Positions 1 to 8,136 of a DNA stretch of 64,000 bases are shown here, one piece after another. Origin of the DNA: CAKZSB01 sp964573105 (lineage in GTDB: Bacteria; Pseudomonadota; Gammaproteobacteria; Granulosicoccales; Granulosicoccaceae). The stretch is taken from positions 3,059-67,058 of the forward strand of contig CAZNIS010000031.1 of NCBI GenBank assembly GCA_964573105.1, in the 5' to 3' direction. Every line of letters starts with the position of its first letter. Position 1 is the first letter of the stretch. The notes under the pieces were generated by a model that was not told the origin of the DNA, did not search any database, and saw nothing but the letters and a program-made list of their open reading frames with translations. Made by a program: the position numbers and the translations under genes.

Positions 1-436
1 TTGGATTTGTTGTCGCCAATCAGTGTGACGGCGCAATTTAAGCATCTTGGCACACTGGTTAGAACGTCAACAACGCCAGCCGGTACATTGGAGACGGACT
101 TTCCGACCTGCGATAGTTGGCAGTCGTCCGATTTCACTACTGGCCTGGAAACGCGCACCAGCAACGGAGTCTCAGTGCGGATCGATGCTGCGTGGACTGA
201 ATCGGGTACGCAGGCACGGTGTAATGATCGCTTGCCAATTTATTGTGGTGGCCAATAGTGGCTAAGACCAATTTGCTCCAGGCATGAGCACTCACCTGTG
301 ATGGGCCTCTACGATGGTGTGTTAGGTAATTGATACACTGCGCGGCTTGGTTGTAGTCCCTTTCCATTAAACGCTGCTGTCGAATTTCCACAACTTTTCT
401 AGACGTGGCGACAAGCACTTACTGAGACATCGCGCC
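1..436. other. No convincing gene at left edge
   Basis: I see no supportable gene here. A plus-strand frame open from base 1 to 258 has no recognisable family, no ribosome binding site and an unnatural composition. In frame 3 the first 13 codons are open and end in TAA at 37-39, so the tail of a gene lying to the left of the window is possible but cannot be shown. A minus-strand frame at 137-418 is equally featureless. Confidence 0.4.
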
Positions 437-637
437 ATGGATAACCCGATCACAGAATTGCTTGAGAATGCTACCAAAGTAACGGATTCCAGGGCGCAAG
501 CGCTGGAGGGTCTGCTGGCCTTTCTACACGACATGGAAGACATTGGTTGTGGGCCGGCCGAGCAGTGGGAACGTGTACAGGCGCTGCAGGATGAGGCCTT
601 CAAAACCCATTTGACACGTCCAGCATCCAGTCGGTAG
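437..637 (+). CDS. Small hypothetical protein (66 aa)
   Basis: Short ORF with an ATG start and a polar, helix-prone sequence (starts MDNPITELLENATKV) without signal peptide, membrane segment or cysteine motif. Its composition is more protein-like than the antisense frames at 367-780 and 524-748. No strong Shine-Dalgarno sequence is visible upstream. I do not recognise the family. It could be a real small cytoplasmic protein or a chance ORF. Confidence 0.35.
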   Translation: MDNPITELLENATKVTDSRAQALEGLLAFLHDMEDIGCGPAEQWERVQALQDEAFKTHLTRPASSR

Positions 638-856
638 CAGCCAGGCGTCGTGTTGATTGGGCAGGCTGCATGGTCGCTGTACCCTGAAACGCCGTCTCGA
701 ATCAAACGGTTGTCTGGCCTGCTGACTGTCGACATCAGCGTGCTGCATTTCGCGGGTATGGCTCGCAGTGGTCTGTGCAATAATGGATCTTTTCTATGCT
801 GCCGGTGTTGAGCCTGGCCAATTGCGTTTCAGTTGGCACTGTGCAGTGGAGCAAGT

Positions 857-1138
857 GTGACCGTGGCATCGGAAACTGACAAGCTATTGCAAAAACACCA
901 GCAGTTGAACCAGCTCGATGCAGTGAAGGTGGTCAGTCATGTGCAGCGTGAGGTGGGTGACTGGATTGTGAATACGCTGATGCTGGATGGCTATGAGGTG
1001 CCGTTCAAGTACAATCGCAAGAAACAGTATCGAAGCCTGCAGGGTGCGAGAGTGAATTTGACCTACTATCCACACACCGAGCAGGTGGCGGGGATGGATT
1101 TTGAGATAATGAAGATCGTTCGGATTCGCAGGAGTTAG
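857..1138 (+). CDS. Hypothetical protein (about 93 aa)
   Basis: The ORF is open from 833, but GGAG at about 848 lies a suitable distance before the GTG at 857, so I place the start there. A second GTG at 863 is also possible. The product is soluble and basic at its C-terminus (ends KIVRIRRS). Its N-terminal half is rich in Gln and Lys and probably helical (contains LLQKHQQLNQLDAVK); the later part contains alternating hydrophobic residues typical of beta strands (ARVNLTYYPHTEQVAGMDFEIMKI would be the core region, positions roughly 62-85). I recognise no family and assign no function. Confidence 0.5.
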   Translation: MTVASETDKLLQKHQQLNQLDAVKVVSHVQREVGDWIVNTLMLDGYEVPFKYNRKKQYRSLQGARVNLTYYPHTEQVAGMDFEIMKIVRIRRS

Positions 1139-1285
1139 TTGGTACGTCGTACTGGCGTTTGGTCCCGGCACCAATTGAGTGTATTTTCTGATAACGTGCA
1201 GCTGGCCGGTGTTGGGTCGGAGGTAGTGGTGTGAGGTATTCGAAGTAACGATACACATCGACTCAGGCGGATAGGGAGATCGGAT

Positions 1286-2080
1286 ATGGCGGATCGGGAC
1301 GACTACTACCGGCAGAGGACGATTGCCTCATGGGATGAGGCGGCACCTGTTCATGCCGCCATCAATACCTCACTGCATACTGATGTGGCAAGCCCCGACT
1401 TTAACAGTCTGAACCCGGACTTTAACGATTTGGTCGATGCGTATGGGGTTAGTGGCAAGGCTGCTGTGCAGATTTGTTGTAACAACGGGATCGATCTGCT
1501 GTCACTGAGGAAAAAGGGCGCCGGGCGATGTCTCGGGATTGACGGTTCCAGCGCGTTTCTGGAGCATGCGGCAGATCTTGCTCGGTCTGCAGGCCACCCC
1601 GACATTGAATTTCATTGTTCTGACGTGCACCAGCTGCCAGACAAATTTCACCATAGTTTCGAAATCGCGATAACGACGGTCGGTGTGCTGGGGTGGATGC
1701 CCGATATTGAGCGGTTTATGGGGGTCTGCGCCTCGCTTTTGGGACCGGGTGGGGTGTTGCTGGTAGAGGAGCTGCATCCGATTCTGGGGATGTATGAGGA
1801 GGGTAAACCATCAACTCTGGACTATTCGTATTTCAATACCGAGCCATTCGTTGACGCAAACGGGCTGGATTACTTTACCTACAAAAAATACGACGCGATC
1901 GAAAACTACTCGTTTCACCATTCACTGTCTGATGTGCTAATGGCCGCTATTGCGAGTGGCTTGCAGTTGGAGCACGTGAAGGAGTTGAGCTATAACATTG
2001 GCAACTTCTGCGCTGATCTGGAGTTTGTTGATAACAACCCGCCGCTCGGGATCAACTTTGCGTGGCGAAAGGCGCAATAA
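1286..2080 (+). CDS. Class I SAM-dependent methyltransferase
   Basis: 264-residue protein with the class I methyltransferase layout. Motif I is the unusual QICCNNGIDLLSL at about residues 61-73, followed by the acidic end of strand 2 in LGIDGSS. A DVHQLP segment lies near residue 113 and the post-motif LLGPGGVLLVEELHP near 150-164. The start is the ATG at 1286, preceded by AGGGAGA. The substrate cannot be read from the sequence; the family includes small-molecule methyltransferases of the UbiE/BioC fold. It sits alone, convergent with the AIM24-like gene. Confidence 0.85.
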   Translation: MADRDDYYRQRTIASWDEAAPVHAAINTSLHTDVASPDFNSLNPDFNDLVDAYGVSGKAAVQICCNNGIDLLSLRKKGAGRCLGIDGSSAFLEHAADLARSAGHPDIEFHCSDVHQLPDKFHHSFEIAITTVGVLGWMPDIERFMGVCASLLGPGGVLLVEELHPILGMYEEGKPSTLDYSYFNTEPFVDANGLDYFTYKKYDAIENYSFHHSLSDVLMAAIASGLQLEHVKELSYNIGNFCADLEFVDNNPPLGINFAWRKAQ

Positions 2081-2109
2081 CGCCTGACGCATTGAACGGC
2101 GCCGGGCGG

Positions 2110-2892
2110 TTAATTATCGCCAAACAGATCGCCCAGGCCACCGATCACTGAACCTTCACCTTTGGCCCCGCCAACAGATGCGGCTTGCAGCACGCGATTG
2201 GCAAGGCGTGAGAACGGCAGGCTTTGCAGGTAGACGGTGCCGTGGCCCTTCAGTGTGGCGAGAAACAAACCTTCGCCACCGAATACCATGGATTTGAGGC
2301 TGCCGGCGCGCTCGATGTCGTAGTCGATACCACTGGTGAATGCTGCCAGGCAGCCAGTATCGACGCGCAGTGTTTCACCTTTGAGCTCGCGTTTGATTAC
2401 GGTGCCACCCACGTGTATGAACGCTTTGCCATCGCCGCGCAAACGTTGCAGAATGAATCCCTCGCCACCGAAAAATCCGCTGCCGAGTTTGCGCTGAAAG
2501 GTAATGTCGATCGAGGTGCCGAAGGCGGCACACAGGAAGGCGTCTTTCTGGCAAATCAGCTCTTCGCCGATGGTCGCCATGTCGAGCGGGATAATCTTGC
2601 CGGGGTAGGGGGCGGCGAAGGCGACGCGCTTTTTGCCGCTGCCATCATTGGAAAAGTGCGTCATGAAAATGGATTCGCCGGTGAGTACCCGTTTGCCCAC
2701 GTTCATCAGTGAATCCATGATGCCGGCGGATGGTTTTGATCCGTCTCCCATCTTGGTCTCGAAGCCGATGCCGTCCTCCATGTAGTTCATGGCGCCGGCC
2801 TCGGCAATGACGCGTTCCTGTGGATCGAGCTCGACTTCGACGATCTGCATATCGTCGCCAAAGATTTCATAGTCTACTTCATGGCATTTCAT
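2110..2892 (-). CDS. AIM24/TIGR00266-family protein
   Basis: 260-residue protein of the TIGR00266 (AIM24, mitochondrial biogenesis-like) family, recognisable from the repeated beta-rich core: EVELDPQERVIAEAGAM near the N-terminus, then FGGEGLFLATLKGHGTVYLQSLPF near residues 205-228. It ends in a Gly-rich tail (GLGDLFGDN). Homologues are widespread in bacteria, soluble, and fold as a double-stranded beta-helix-like domain; biochemical function is not established. Its ATG lies inside the upstream region of the divergent thiamine pyrophosphokinase gene, so the two probably share a control region. Confidence 0.9.
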   Translation of the reverse strand: MKCHEVDYEIFGDDMQIVEVELDPQERVIAEAGAMNYMEDGIGFETKMGDGSKPSAGIMDSLMNVGKRVLTGESIFMTHFSNDGSGKKRVAFAAPYPGKIIPLDMATIGEELICQKDAFLCAAFGTSIDITFQRKLGSGFFGGEGFILQRLRGDGKAFIHVGGTVIKRELKGETLRVDTGCLAAFTSGIDYDIERAGSLKSMVFGGEGLFLATLKGHGTVYLQSLPFSRLANRVLQAASVGGAKGEGSVIGGLGDLFGDN

Positions 2893-2973
2893 GTTCGCGT
2901 TCCGTGTGACGAGTCAAATTGTGGGGTAGCAGTGCACCGATGTGCCCGCGGGCGCTGCGCGCCGCAGTACCGG

Positions 2974-2979
2974 TATAAT
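2974..2979 (+). promoter_or_regulatory. Candidate -10 box (TATAAT)
   Basis: A perfect TATAAT lies only 7 bases before the ATG at 2986. No good -35 hexamer is present at 16-18 bp, so this may be coincidental, or it may drive a near-leaderless transcript or one starting within the gene. Confidence 0.3.
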
Positions 2980-2985
2980 GTATGG

Positions 2986-3666
2986 ATGCTTGCGGACAAA
3001 TCACAACAGTTGCAGTTTTCACAGCCTGTGGTTCTGGTGGGTGGAGGCGATGTGAACCTGGCGGTGCTGCGCGGTTTGTTAGCACGGGGCTGGCCGCTGG
3101 TGGCGGCAGATGGCGGGGCAAATAGTCTGCATGATCAGGAGGTGGCGCCGGCTGCCATCATTGGTGATATGGACTCACTGGATGACCCGGCACACTGGCA
3201 ATCGCGCACCCGCTTGTTGCATGTGACTGAACAGGACACCACAGATTTTGAAAAGTGTCTGTACAGCATTAATGCACCCGGCATAGTCGCGCTGGGTTTT
3301 ACCGGCAAGCGCTTTGACCATACGCTTGCAGCGCTCCACTCGCTGAGTGTCTACGGCCGCGAGGCCAATATCATGTTGCTGGCGGAGCAGGATGTCATGT
3401 GGGCGCGCCACGGACGGACCCGATTGCAATTGCAGTCTGGCATGCGCTTTTCTGTCTACCCGCTGACGCGGGTAGGTTTCGATTCATCGCGCGGCCTGGA
3501 GTATGCGCTCGATGGATTGGTGCTGGAGCAGGGGCTTGCGATCGGCACATCGAATCGGGTGATTGAGCCGGGGGTAGAGATTCGGACTCGCGCGGGAGAT
3601 GACGGTTTATATCTGTTGATCACGCCACTGGAATCACTGGCGCTGATGCTCAATCAGTGGGTCTGA
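2986..3666 (+). CDS. Thiamine diphosphokinase family protein
   Basis: 226-residue protein with the TPK catalytic-domain signatures: VLVGGGDVN near the N-terminus, AADGGAN near residue 40, and IIGDMDSL near 58, followed by TTDFEKCL. These acidic motifs bind Mg and ATP in thiamine pyrophosphokinases, which convert thiamine to the cofactor thiamine diphosphate. The open frame extends upstream to 2881 but overlaps the divergent gene; the ATG at 2986 fits the family's usual N-terminus. The C-terminal B1-binding half is less clear by eye. No TPP riboswitch is visible. Symbol left empty because bacterial paralogues with other substrates exist. Confidence 0.78.
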   Translation: MLADKSQQLQFSQPVVLVGGGDVNLAVLRGLLARGWPLVAADGGANSLHDQEVAPAAIIGDMDSLDDPAHWQSRTRLLHVTEQDTTDFEKCLYSINAPGIVALGFTGKRFDHTLAALHSLSVYGREANIMLLAEQDVMWARHGRTRLQLQSGMRFSVYPLTRVGFDSSRGLEYALDGLVLEQGLAIGTSNRVIEPGVEIRTRAGDDGLYLLITPLESLALMLNQWV

Positions 3667-3691
3667 CAAGTCAGGCGACCGGCGTTTGTGT

Positions 3692-4954
3692 TCAGCTGTG
3701 TGCGGCACCAGCGGCCAGCCACCTGACCACAAAAGCCAACGCGATCAGTATCACGCAGATGGTCGTCATCATCCACAGGGCGGCGTCGAATCCACCGTAG
3801 AGGTCAGCCATCAGGCCAATGCTCATCGGGCCGAGCACACCGCCGATCTCAGCAGCGGTGAAAAACAGCCCGCCGGCGATACCAATGTTTTTTGCACCGA
3901 CCTGCGGCGTCTCCATCAATATCAAAATTGCCAGTGTCATCATGCTGCTGCGCGCAAAGCCCTGCAGTATCAGGCCGCTGGCCAGAACCGGTCCGTCAGT
4001 GGTGCGCAGTAACCACAGTGCGATCAGCGCGCCTGCGAACAGTCCGATCAAAAGATAGTAGCGCCGAGCCGGTGTTGCCAGACGCGGAATGATCAGCGAT
4101 CCGACCACGCCTGCGAGCGTTGGAATGGCCGCCCAGAAGCCGGCGTCGGTCGCGCTCATGCCACCACTTCGAAGTATTTCGGGCAACCAGTTGCCAAGTC
4201 CGTGGTTGATGGTAAAGATGCCTATGCTCATGATCAGTATGACGACCACCAGGGGTATGCGCAGCAGGCGGCCGAACACAGCAATCGTGCTCTCGGTTGG
4301 TTTGTCCGTTGGTTTCGGGCTGGCCTGACGACTGGCTTTGCTGCTGTTGATCAGCCACCAGATCGCGGCGGCAATGCTGGCGACGGCAGCAAAAATCATC
4401 ATCACATAGCGCCAGTTGTAGTCCGTCCACGGCATGAGGACACTGTTGGTCAAGGCCAGTGCGGTGATGCCGCCCAGTGCCGGGCCGGTCATGTAGATGC
4501 CCATCGCCATGCCGCGTTCGGCAGAGCCGAACCAACTGGCGATGACCTTCGGCGCACCGATGGAAATGAGTGGGCCGCCAAGGCCGAACACCGCCACCGC
4601 CAGCCACATCGCCGCGGCACTGTCTGAAAGTCCACGCAGTGCGGCAGAGGCGGCGATGACAAGACCGGCAAGCGTCAGTGAGGCGCGCAGCCCAAAGCGA
4701 TCGATGGCGATGCCCACGGGTATGGCACAGAACAGGTAGACAAACTGCCAGGCGCCCAGGATGCGACCCATGCTGGTGAGCGAGATCTGCAATTCTTCGA
4801 CGATAGTGGCAACTAATGGGGCCACAGACGAAATCACAAGGCCAAAGCAGTAGTACAGCAGCCATACGCCAAACAGCATCATCCAGCGGTAGGGCGAGTC
4901 GATGCCCTGATCGTCAACACCCGATGCGGCAGGGATCGCCATCAGTAGCAGCAC
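3692..4954 (-). CDS. MFS transporter, probably sugar-acid uptake
   Basis: 420-residue major facilitator protein with about 12 hydrophobic segments in two six-helix halves, separated by a polar loop rich in Ser, Lys and Pro near residues 205-222. The helix 2-3 loop motif reads GIAIDRFGLR. The gene follows the dgoK-dgoA pair on the same strand with a short gap, so it probably belongs to that operon and imports a hexuronate, aldonate or 2-keto-3-deoxy sugar acid (inference from context). It resembles the CynX/NimT and anion:cation symporter groups. The start is GTG at 4954; ATG at 4942 is an alternative. Confidence 0.88.
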   Translation of the reverse strand: MLLLMAIPAASGVDDQGIDSPYRWMMLFGVWLLYYCFGLVISSVAPLVATIVEELQISLTSMGRILGAWQFVYLFCAIPVGIAIDRFGLRASLTLAGLVIAASAALRGLSDSAAAMWLAVAVFGLGGPLISIGAPKVIASWFGSAERGMAMGIYMTGPALGGITALALTNSVLMPWTDYNWRYVMMIFAAVASIAAAIWWLINSSKASRQASPKPTDKPTESTIAVFGRLLRIPLVVVILIMSIGIFTINHGLGNWLPEILRSGGMSATDAGFWAAIPTLAGVVGSLIIPRLATPARRYYLLIGLFAGALIALWLLRTTDGPVLASGLILQGFARSSMMTLAILILMETPQVGAKNIGIAGGLFFTAAEIGGVLGPMSIGLMADLYGGFDAALWMMTTICVILIALAFVVRWLAAGAAHS

Positions 4955-4997
4955 ACCTGTAGGGGAGCCCGCACAACAGAGCGTAGATGGGCTGGCT

Positions 4998-5630
4998 TCA
5001 AGTGGTCTCTACTGCCTTGACGAACGCTTTGGCAGACTGGCGGATCTCATCAAGTGATTTTCCGGTGTTGAAAAGTGCTGAGCCCAGGCCAAAGCCGTTG
5101 GCACCGGCACTGCGATACGCGCCCAGGTTATCCGGTGTGATGCCACCCACGGGCAGCAGCTTGACATTGGCTGGCAACACCGCGCGCATCGCCTTGACGA
5201 CCGTTGGGGTAATCAGCTCGGCGGGGAAAAGCTTCAGCGCGTCTGCACCGAGCGCCAGTGCGTTGAATGCTTCGCTTGGGGTGGCGACACCTGGGACGTA
5301 GGCGACATCGTGCTGGCTGGCCGCGCCGGCCACATCGGCCGCGATATTCGGTGCGACGATCAGCCTGCCGCCTGCAGTGACCGTGTTGTCGACGTCGTCT
5401 GGTGTCAGCACTGTACCGGCACCCACCAGCACACCGGGCAGGTGCTGGCTGATGATTGCAATGCTGTCGAACGGATCGGGTGAGTTAAGCGGGACTTCGA
5501 TGATGCCAAAGCCCTCATCGACCAGAACGTCCGCGGTAGCGGCCGCGTTATCCGGCGTTAAACCCCGCAATATGGCTACCAGTGGCAATGCGGCAAATCG
5601 CTGTTGCCAGGCCTGTGTGGCGTTCTTCAT
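4998..5630 (-). CDS. dgoA: 2-dehydro-3-deoxy-6-phosphogalactonate aldolase
   Basis: 210-residue class I aldolase of the KDPG/KDPGal family. It splits 2-keto-3-deoxy-6-phosphogalactonate into pyruvate and glyceraldehyde 3-phosphate. Visible motifs are VAILRGLTPD at the N-terminus, EVPLNSPDPF, GAGTVLTPDD, the Schiff-base lysine region ALKLFPAE, and the phosphate loop PVGGITPDNLG. LRG-TPD and NSP-P favour DgoA over Eda. The frame opens further upstream, but the ATG at 5630 overlaps the dgoK stop as ATGA, which fixes the start and indicates translational coupling. Confidence 0.92.
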   Translation of the reverse strand: MKNATQAWQQRFAALPLVAILRGLTPDNAAATADVLVDEGFGIIEVPLNSPDPFDSIAIISQHLPGVLVGAGTVLTPDDVDNTVTAGGRLIVAPNIAADVAGAASQHDVAYVPGVATPSEAFNALALGADALKLFPAELITPTVVKAMRAVLPANVKLLPVGGITPDNLGAYRSAGANGFGLGSALFNTGKSLDEIRQSAKAFVKAVETT

Positions 5631-6544
5631 TGAATGATTCCTGCGCGCCTGGCGATTTCCAGATGGCCGCGAGCGACTTGTCCGCTGGTGGCGGCTTGTG
5701 ACGCCTGGCCCGCCATCGACAGCGCGATGGTGTATCGCTCGCAAAGTGAGCCACGGCCGATGATGGTGACCTTGTCGGTGCGATTATGCTGTAACTGTCG
5801 ATTGACTTCGTAGCCGATCAGAAGGCCAGACAAATAATCTGCGCCCTCATCGGCTGCCAGTTGATTAAAAAGGGACAGTGTTCTTGCGGAGAATACGGTG
5901 GCCAGCAGATTGTCATTGGTGGCGGCCGTCTGCACGCCTCGCTCAAACGCTTGCCGGTTGAATTCGCCATCCTGCATGGTAGTGCCAAGAATGGTGTGAT
6001 GGCGCAGTGCCGCGTAGACGTCGCCCGTCATGCTGGTGGTAAAGCCGGTGACGCGGGCGTTGCGAACCTGCAGCCATTTGCTGTGCGTGCCGGGCAAGAG
6101 GTAGTCGGCATCGGTTTGTCCGGTGCCTGCGAGGTGACCAATGATTTCGGTTTCCTCGCCGCGCACAACGTCAGGGTAGTGGGCGTTGCTCAGGCATACC
6201 AGGCCAGTGATGAACCACGCCTGTGGGAAGGCCTGGCCTGGCACCGGATGCAGTGACGCTGCCAGCTCCGGTGCGCCGGCAGGTGCATGCAGATAGGGAG
6301 TCTCCAGCCAGCCGTTGCGGCTGGTGATCATGCCGGACATCAGAATCGGCAGCGGGCCGAAGCCTTGCCAGCGTTGAATGTTTGTCAGCAGTTGATCTTC
6401 GAAGCAGCCGGGCTCGCAAGAGCTGATGCCGTCTGTGGTGTCGACGGTTTCGATTATCTGGCCATTTGCGGAGAGCAGATAGGCGCGAAAGCTGGTGGTA
6501 CCCCAGTCGATGCCGATCAGAGCCGGTGTGGGTTGGTCGCTCAA
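5627..6544 (-). CDS. dgoK: 2-dehydro-3-deoxygalactonokinase
   Basis: About 305 residues. The N-terminal ALIGIDWGTTSFRAYLL is the phosphate-binding signature of DgoK kinases, which phosphorylate 2-keto-3-deoxygalactonate with ATP in the DeLey-Doudoroff galactonate route. PGTHSKWL and GLLIGYE are further family segments. The frame is open to a GTG at 6592, but a TATAAT on this strand at 6575-6580 would then lie inside the gene. The TTG at 6544 gives an N-terminus of normal family length, so I prefer it. The gene is first in the operon dgoK-dgoA-MFS. Confidence 0.9.
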   Translation of the reverse strand: MSDQPTPALIGIDWGTTSFRAYLLSANGQIIETVDTTDGISSCEPGCFEDQLLTNIQRWQGFGPLPILMSGMITSRNGWLETPYLHAPAGAPELAASLHPVPGQAFPQAWFITGLVCLSNAHYPDVVRGEETEIIGHLAGTGQTDADYLLPGTHSKWLQVRNARVTGFTTSMTGDVYAALRHHTILGTTMQDGEFNRQAFERGVQTAATNDNLLATVFSARTLSLFNQLAADEGADYLSGLLIGYEVNRQLQHNRTDKVTIIGRGSLCERYTIALSMAGQASQAATSGQVARGHLEIARRAGIIQ

Positions 6545-6574
6545 GCGGCATCTATTCCGTGGCGTGAATGCGTC

Positions 6575-6580
6575 ATTATA
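6575..6580 (-). promoter_or_regulatory. Candidate -10 box for dgoK operon
   Basis: Perfect TATAAT on the minus strand, 31 bases before the TTG at 6544. The -35 region is poor, which would suit an activator-dependent catabolic promoter. It lies in the divergent region between dgoK and uxaC. Confidence 0.4.
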
Positions 6581-6714
6581 CAACGCTGCCACTGACTTGT
6601 TTTAACCGCTGCGTGTGAAACGGTTGGGGATTGCCCAGGCTGCAGGACCTGAGTCGTTCATCGACCGACTTTGTACAGCCGGGTAGAATGCGATTTTTTA
6701 CGTGGAGTGCCGTA

Positions 6715-8136
6715 ATGCTCAACCATCCCGATCGATTGTTTCCCGCTGATGCCGGTACGCGTGCGATCGCGCGGCGCTTGTTTGAGCCTGTTGAAAAGTT
6801 GCCGATCGTCAGTCCGCACGGCCATACCGATCCGGCCTGGTTTGCGCTGAACGAGCCATTTCCCGATCCGGCTCGATTGCTCATCGTGCCCGATCACTAC
6901 GTGCTGCGGATGCTTCACTCGCAAGGGGTGGGGCTTGAAAGGCTGGGTATTCGACCGCTGGATGACAAGGCCTTTGGCGCACAGCTCGACGGACGCACGA
7001 TCTGGCGTGAATTTGCCGCGCACTATCATTTGTTTCGTGGCACGCCAACGCGCCTGTGGCTCGATCATACGTTTGAGTTTTTGTTTGGTATCACTGAAGT
7101 ACTCAACACAGCGAACGCCGATCACTACTACGACACTATTGCCGAGTGCCTGCAGCGTGAGCAGTGTCGACCACGCGCGTTGTTTGAATCATTCAACATT
7201 GAAGTGATCGCCACCACTGAATCGCCGCTGGATGAATTGAAAAACCACCAGATCATTCGCGACAGTGGCTGGCAGGGCAATGTAATTACCGCGTATCGAC
7301 CCGATCCGGTGGTCGATCCGGATGCGCGGGGTTTTAACGAGAACCTGGAGCGATTGGGTGAGCTTGCCAATGAGCGCGTCGATAGCTGGGCCGGTTATCT
7401 GAACGCGCATCGACAGCGGCGAGCATTTTTTGCCTCGATGGGGGCTACATCCACCGATCACGGCCACCCGAGTGCGCAAACGGCAGATCTGTCGCAGGTG
7501 GCGGCGTCTGCCTTGTACGACAAGATTCGCAGCGGCCGGGCAGAGGCAAAAGATCGCGAGTTGTTTCGCGCCCAGATGCTGACCGAGATGGCGGCAATGT
7601 CGGTAGATGACGGCTTGGTGATGCAGATACACCCGGGCTCGATGCGCAACCATCAGCCGCAAGTGTTCGAGCGCTTCGGGCCCGACATGGGTTTTGATAT
7701 TCCTACTGCTACCAACTATGTGTCGGCGCTGAAGCCACTGCTCGATCGATTTGGCACGCATCCCGACTTTTCACTGATTTTATTCACGCTCGACGAGACG
7801 GCTTATTCGCGTGAGCTGGCACCGCTGGCAGGCGTGTATCCGAGTGTGACGCTGGGGCCCGCCTGGTGGTTTTTCGATGCGCCTGACGGCATGCTGCGTT
7901 ATCGCGAGCTCGTCACAGAGACGGCCGGTATCTACAACACCGCCGGATTTAACGATGACACGAGGGCGTTTCCGTCGATCCCTGCGCGCCACGACATGGC
8001 GCGCCGAATTGACTGTGCATGGCTTGCCAACATGGTGGCGACCCATCGCCTGTCTGAAGACGAAGCGGCAGACATGGCCGTGGCACTGGCGGGTGATCTC
8101 GCACGACGCGCCTATCGCCTGCCACCGGTGTCGTGA
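6715..8136 (+). CDS. uxaC: Uronate (glucuronate/galacturonate) isomerase
   Basis: 473 residues, the usual length of UxaC, which converts D-glucuronate to D-fructuronate and D-galacturonate to D-tagaturonate. It belongs to the amidohydrolase superfamily: VSPHGHTDP near residues 32-40 carries the HxH pair, and EVIATTESPLD and QIHPGSMRNH are family segments. The frame opens at 6631, but the ATG at 6715 matches the family N-terminus (MLNHPDRLF). Its stop overlaps the start of the next gene as TGATG, so the two are translationally coupled. Confidence 0.95.
   Translation: MLNHPDRLFPADAGTRAIARRLFEPVEKLPIVSPHGHTDPAWFALNEPFPDPARLLIVPDHYVLRMLHSQGVGLERLGIRPLDDKAFGAQLDGRTIWREFAAHYHLFRGTPTRLWLDHTFEFLFGITEVLNTANADHYYDTIAECLQREQCRPRALFESFNIEVIATTESPLDELKNHQIIRDSGWQGNVITAYRPDPVVDPDARGFNENLERLGELANERVDSWAGYLNAHRQRRAFFASMGATSTDHGHPSAQTADLSQVAASALYDKIRSGRAEAKDRELFRAQMLTEMAAMSVDDGLVMQIHPGSMRNHQPQVFERFGPDMGFDIPTATNYVSALKPLLDRFGTHPDFSLILFTLDETAYSRELAPLAGVYPSVTLGPAWWFFDAPDGMLRYRELVTETAGIYNTAGFNDDTRAFPSIPARHDMARRIDCAWLANMVATHRLSEDEAADMAVALAGDLARRAYRLPPVS

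Noticed and set aside
1..258. Possible coding gene from base 1
   Set aside because: Composition and lack of motifs or RBS do not support it.
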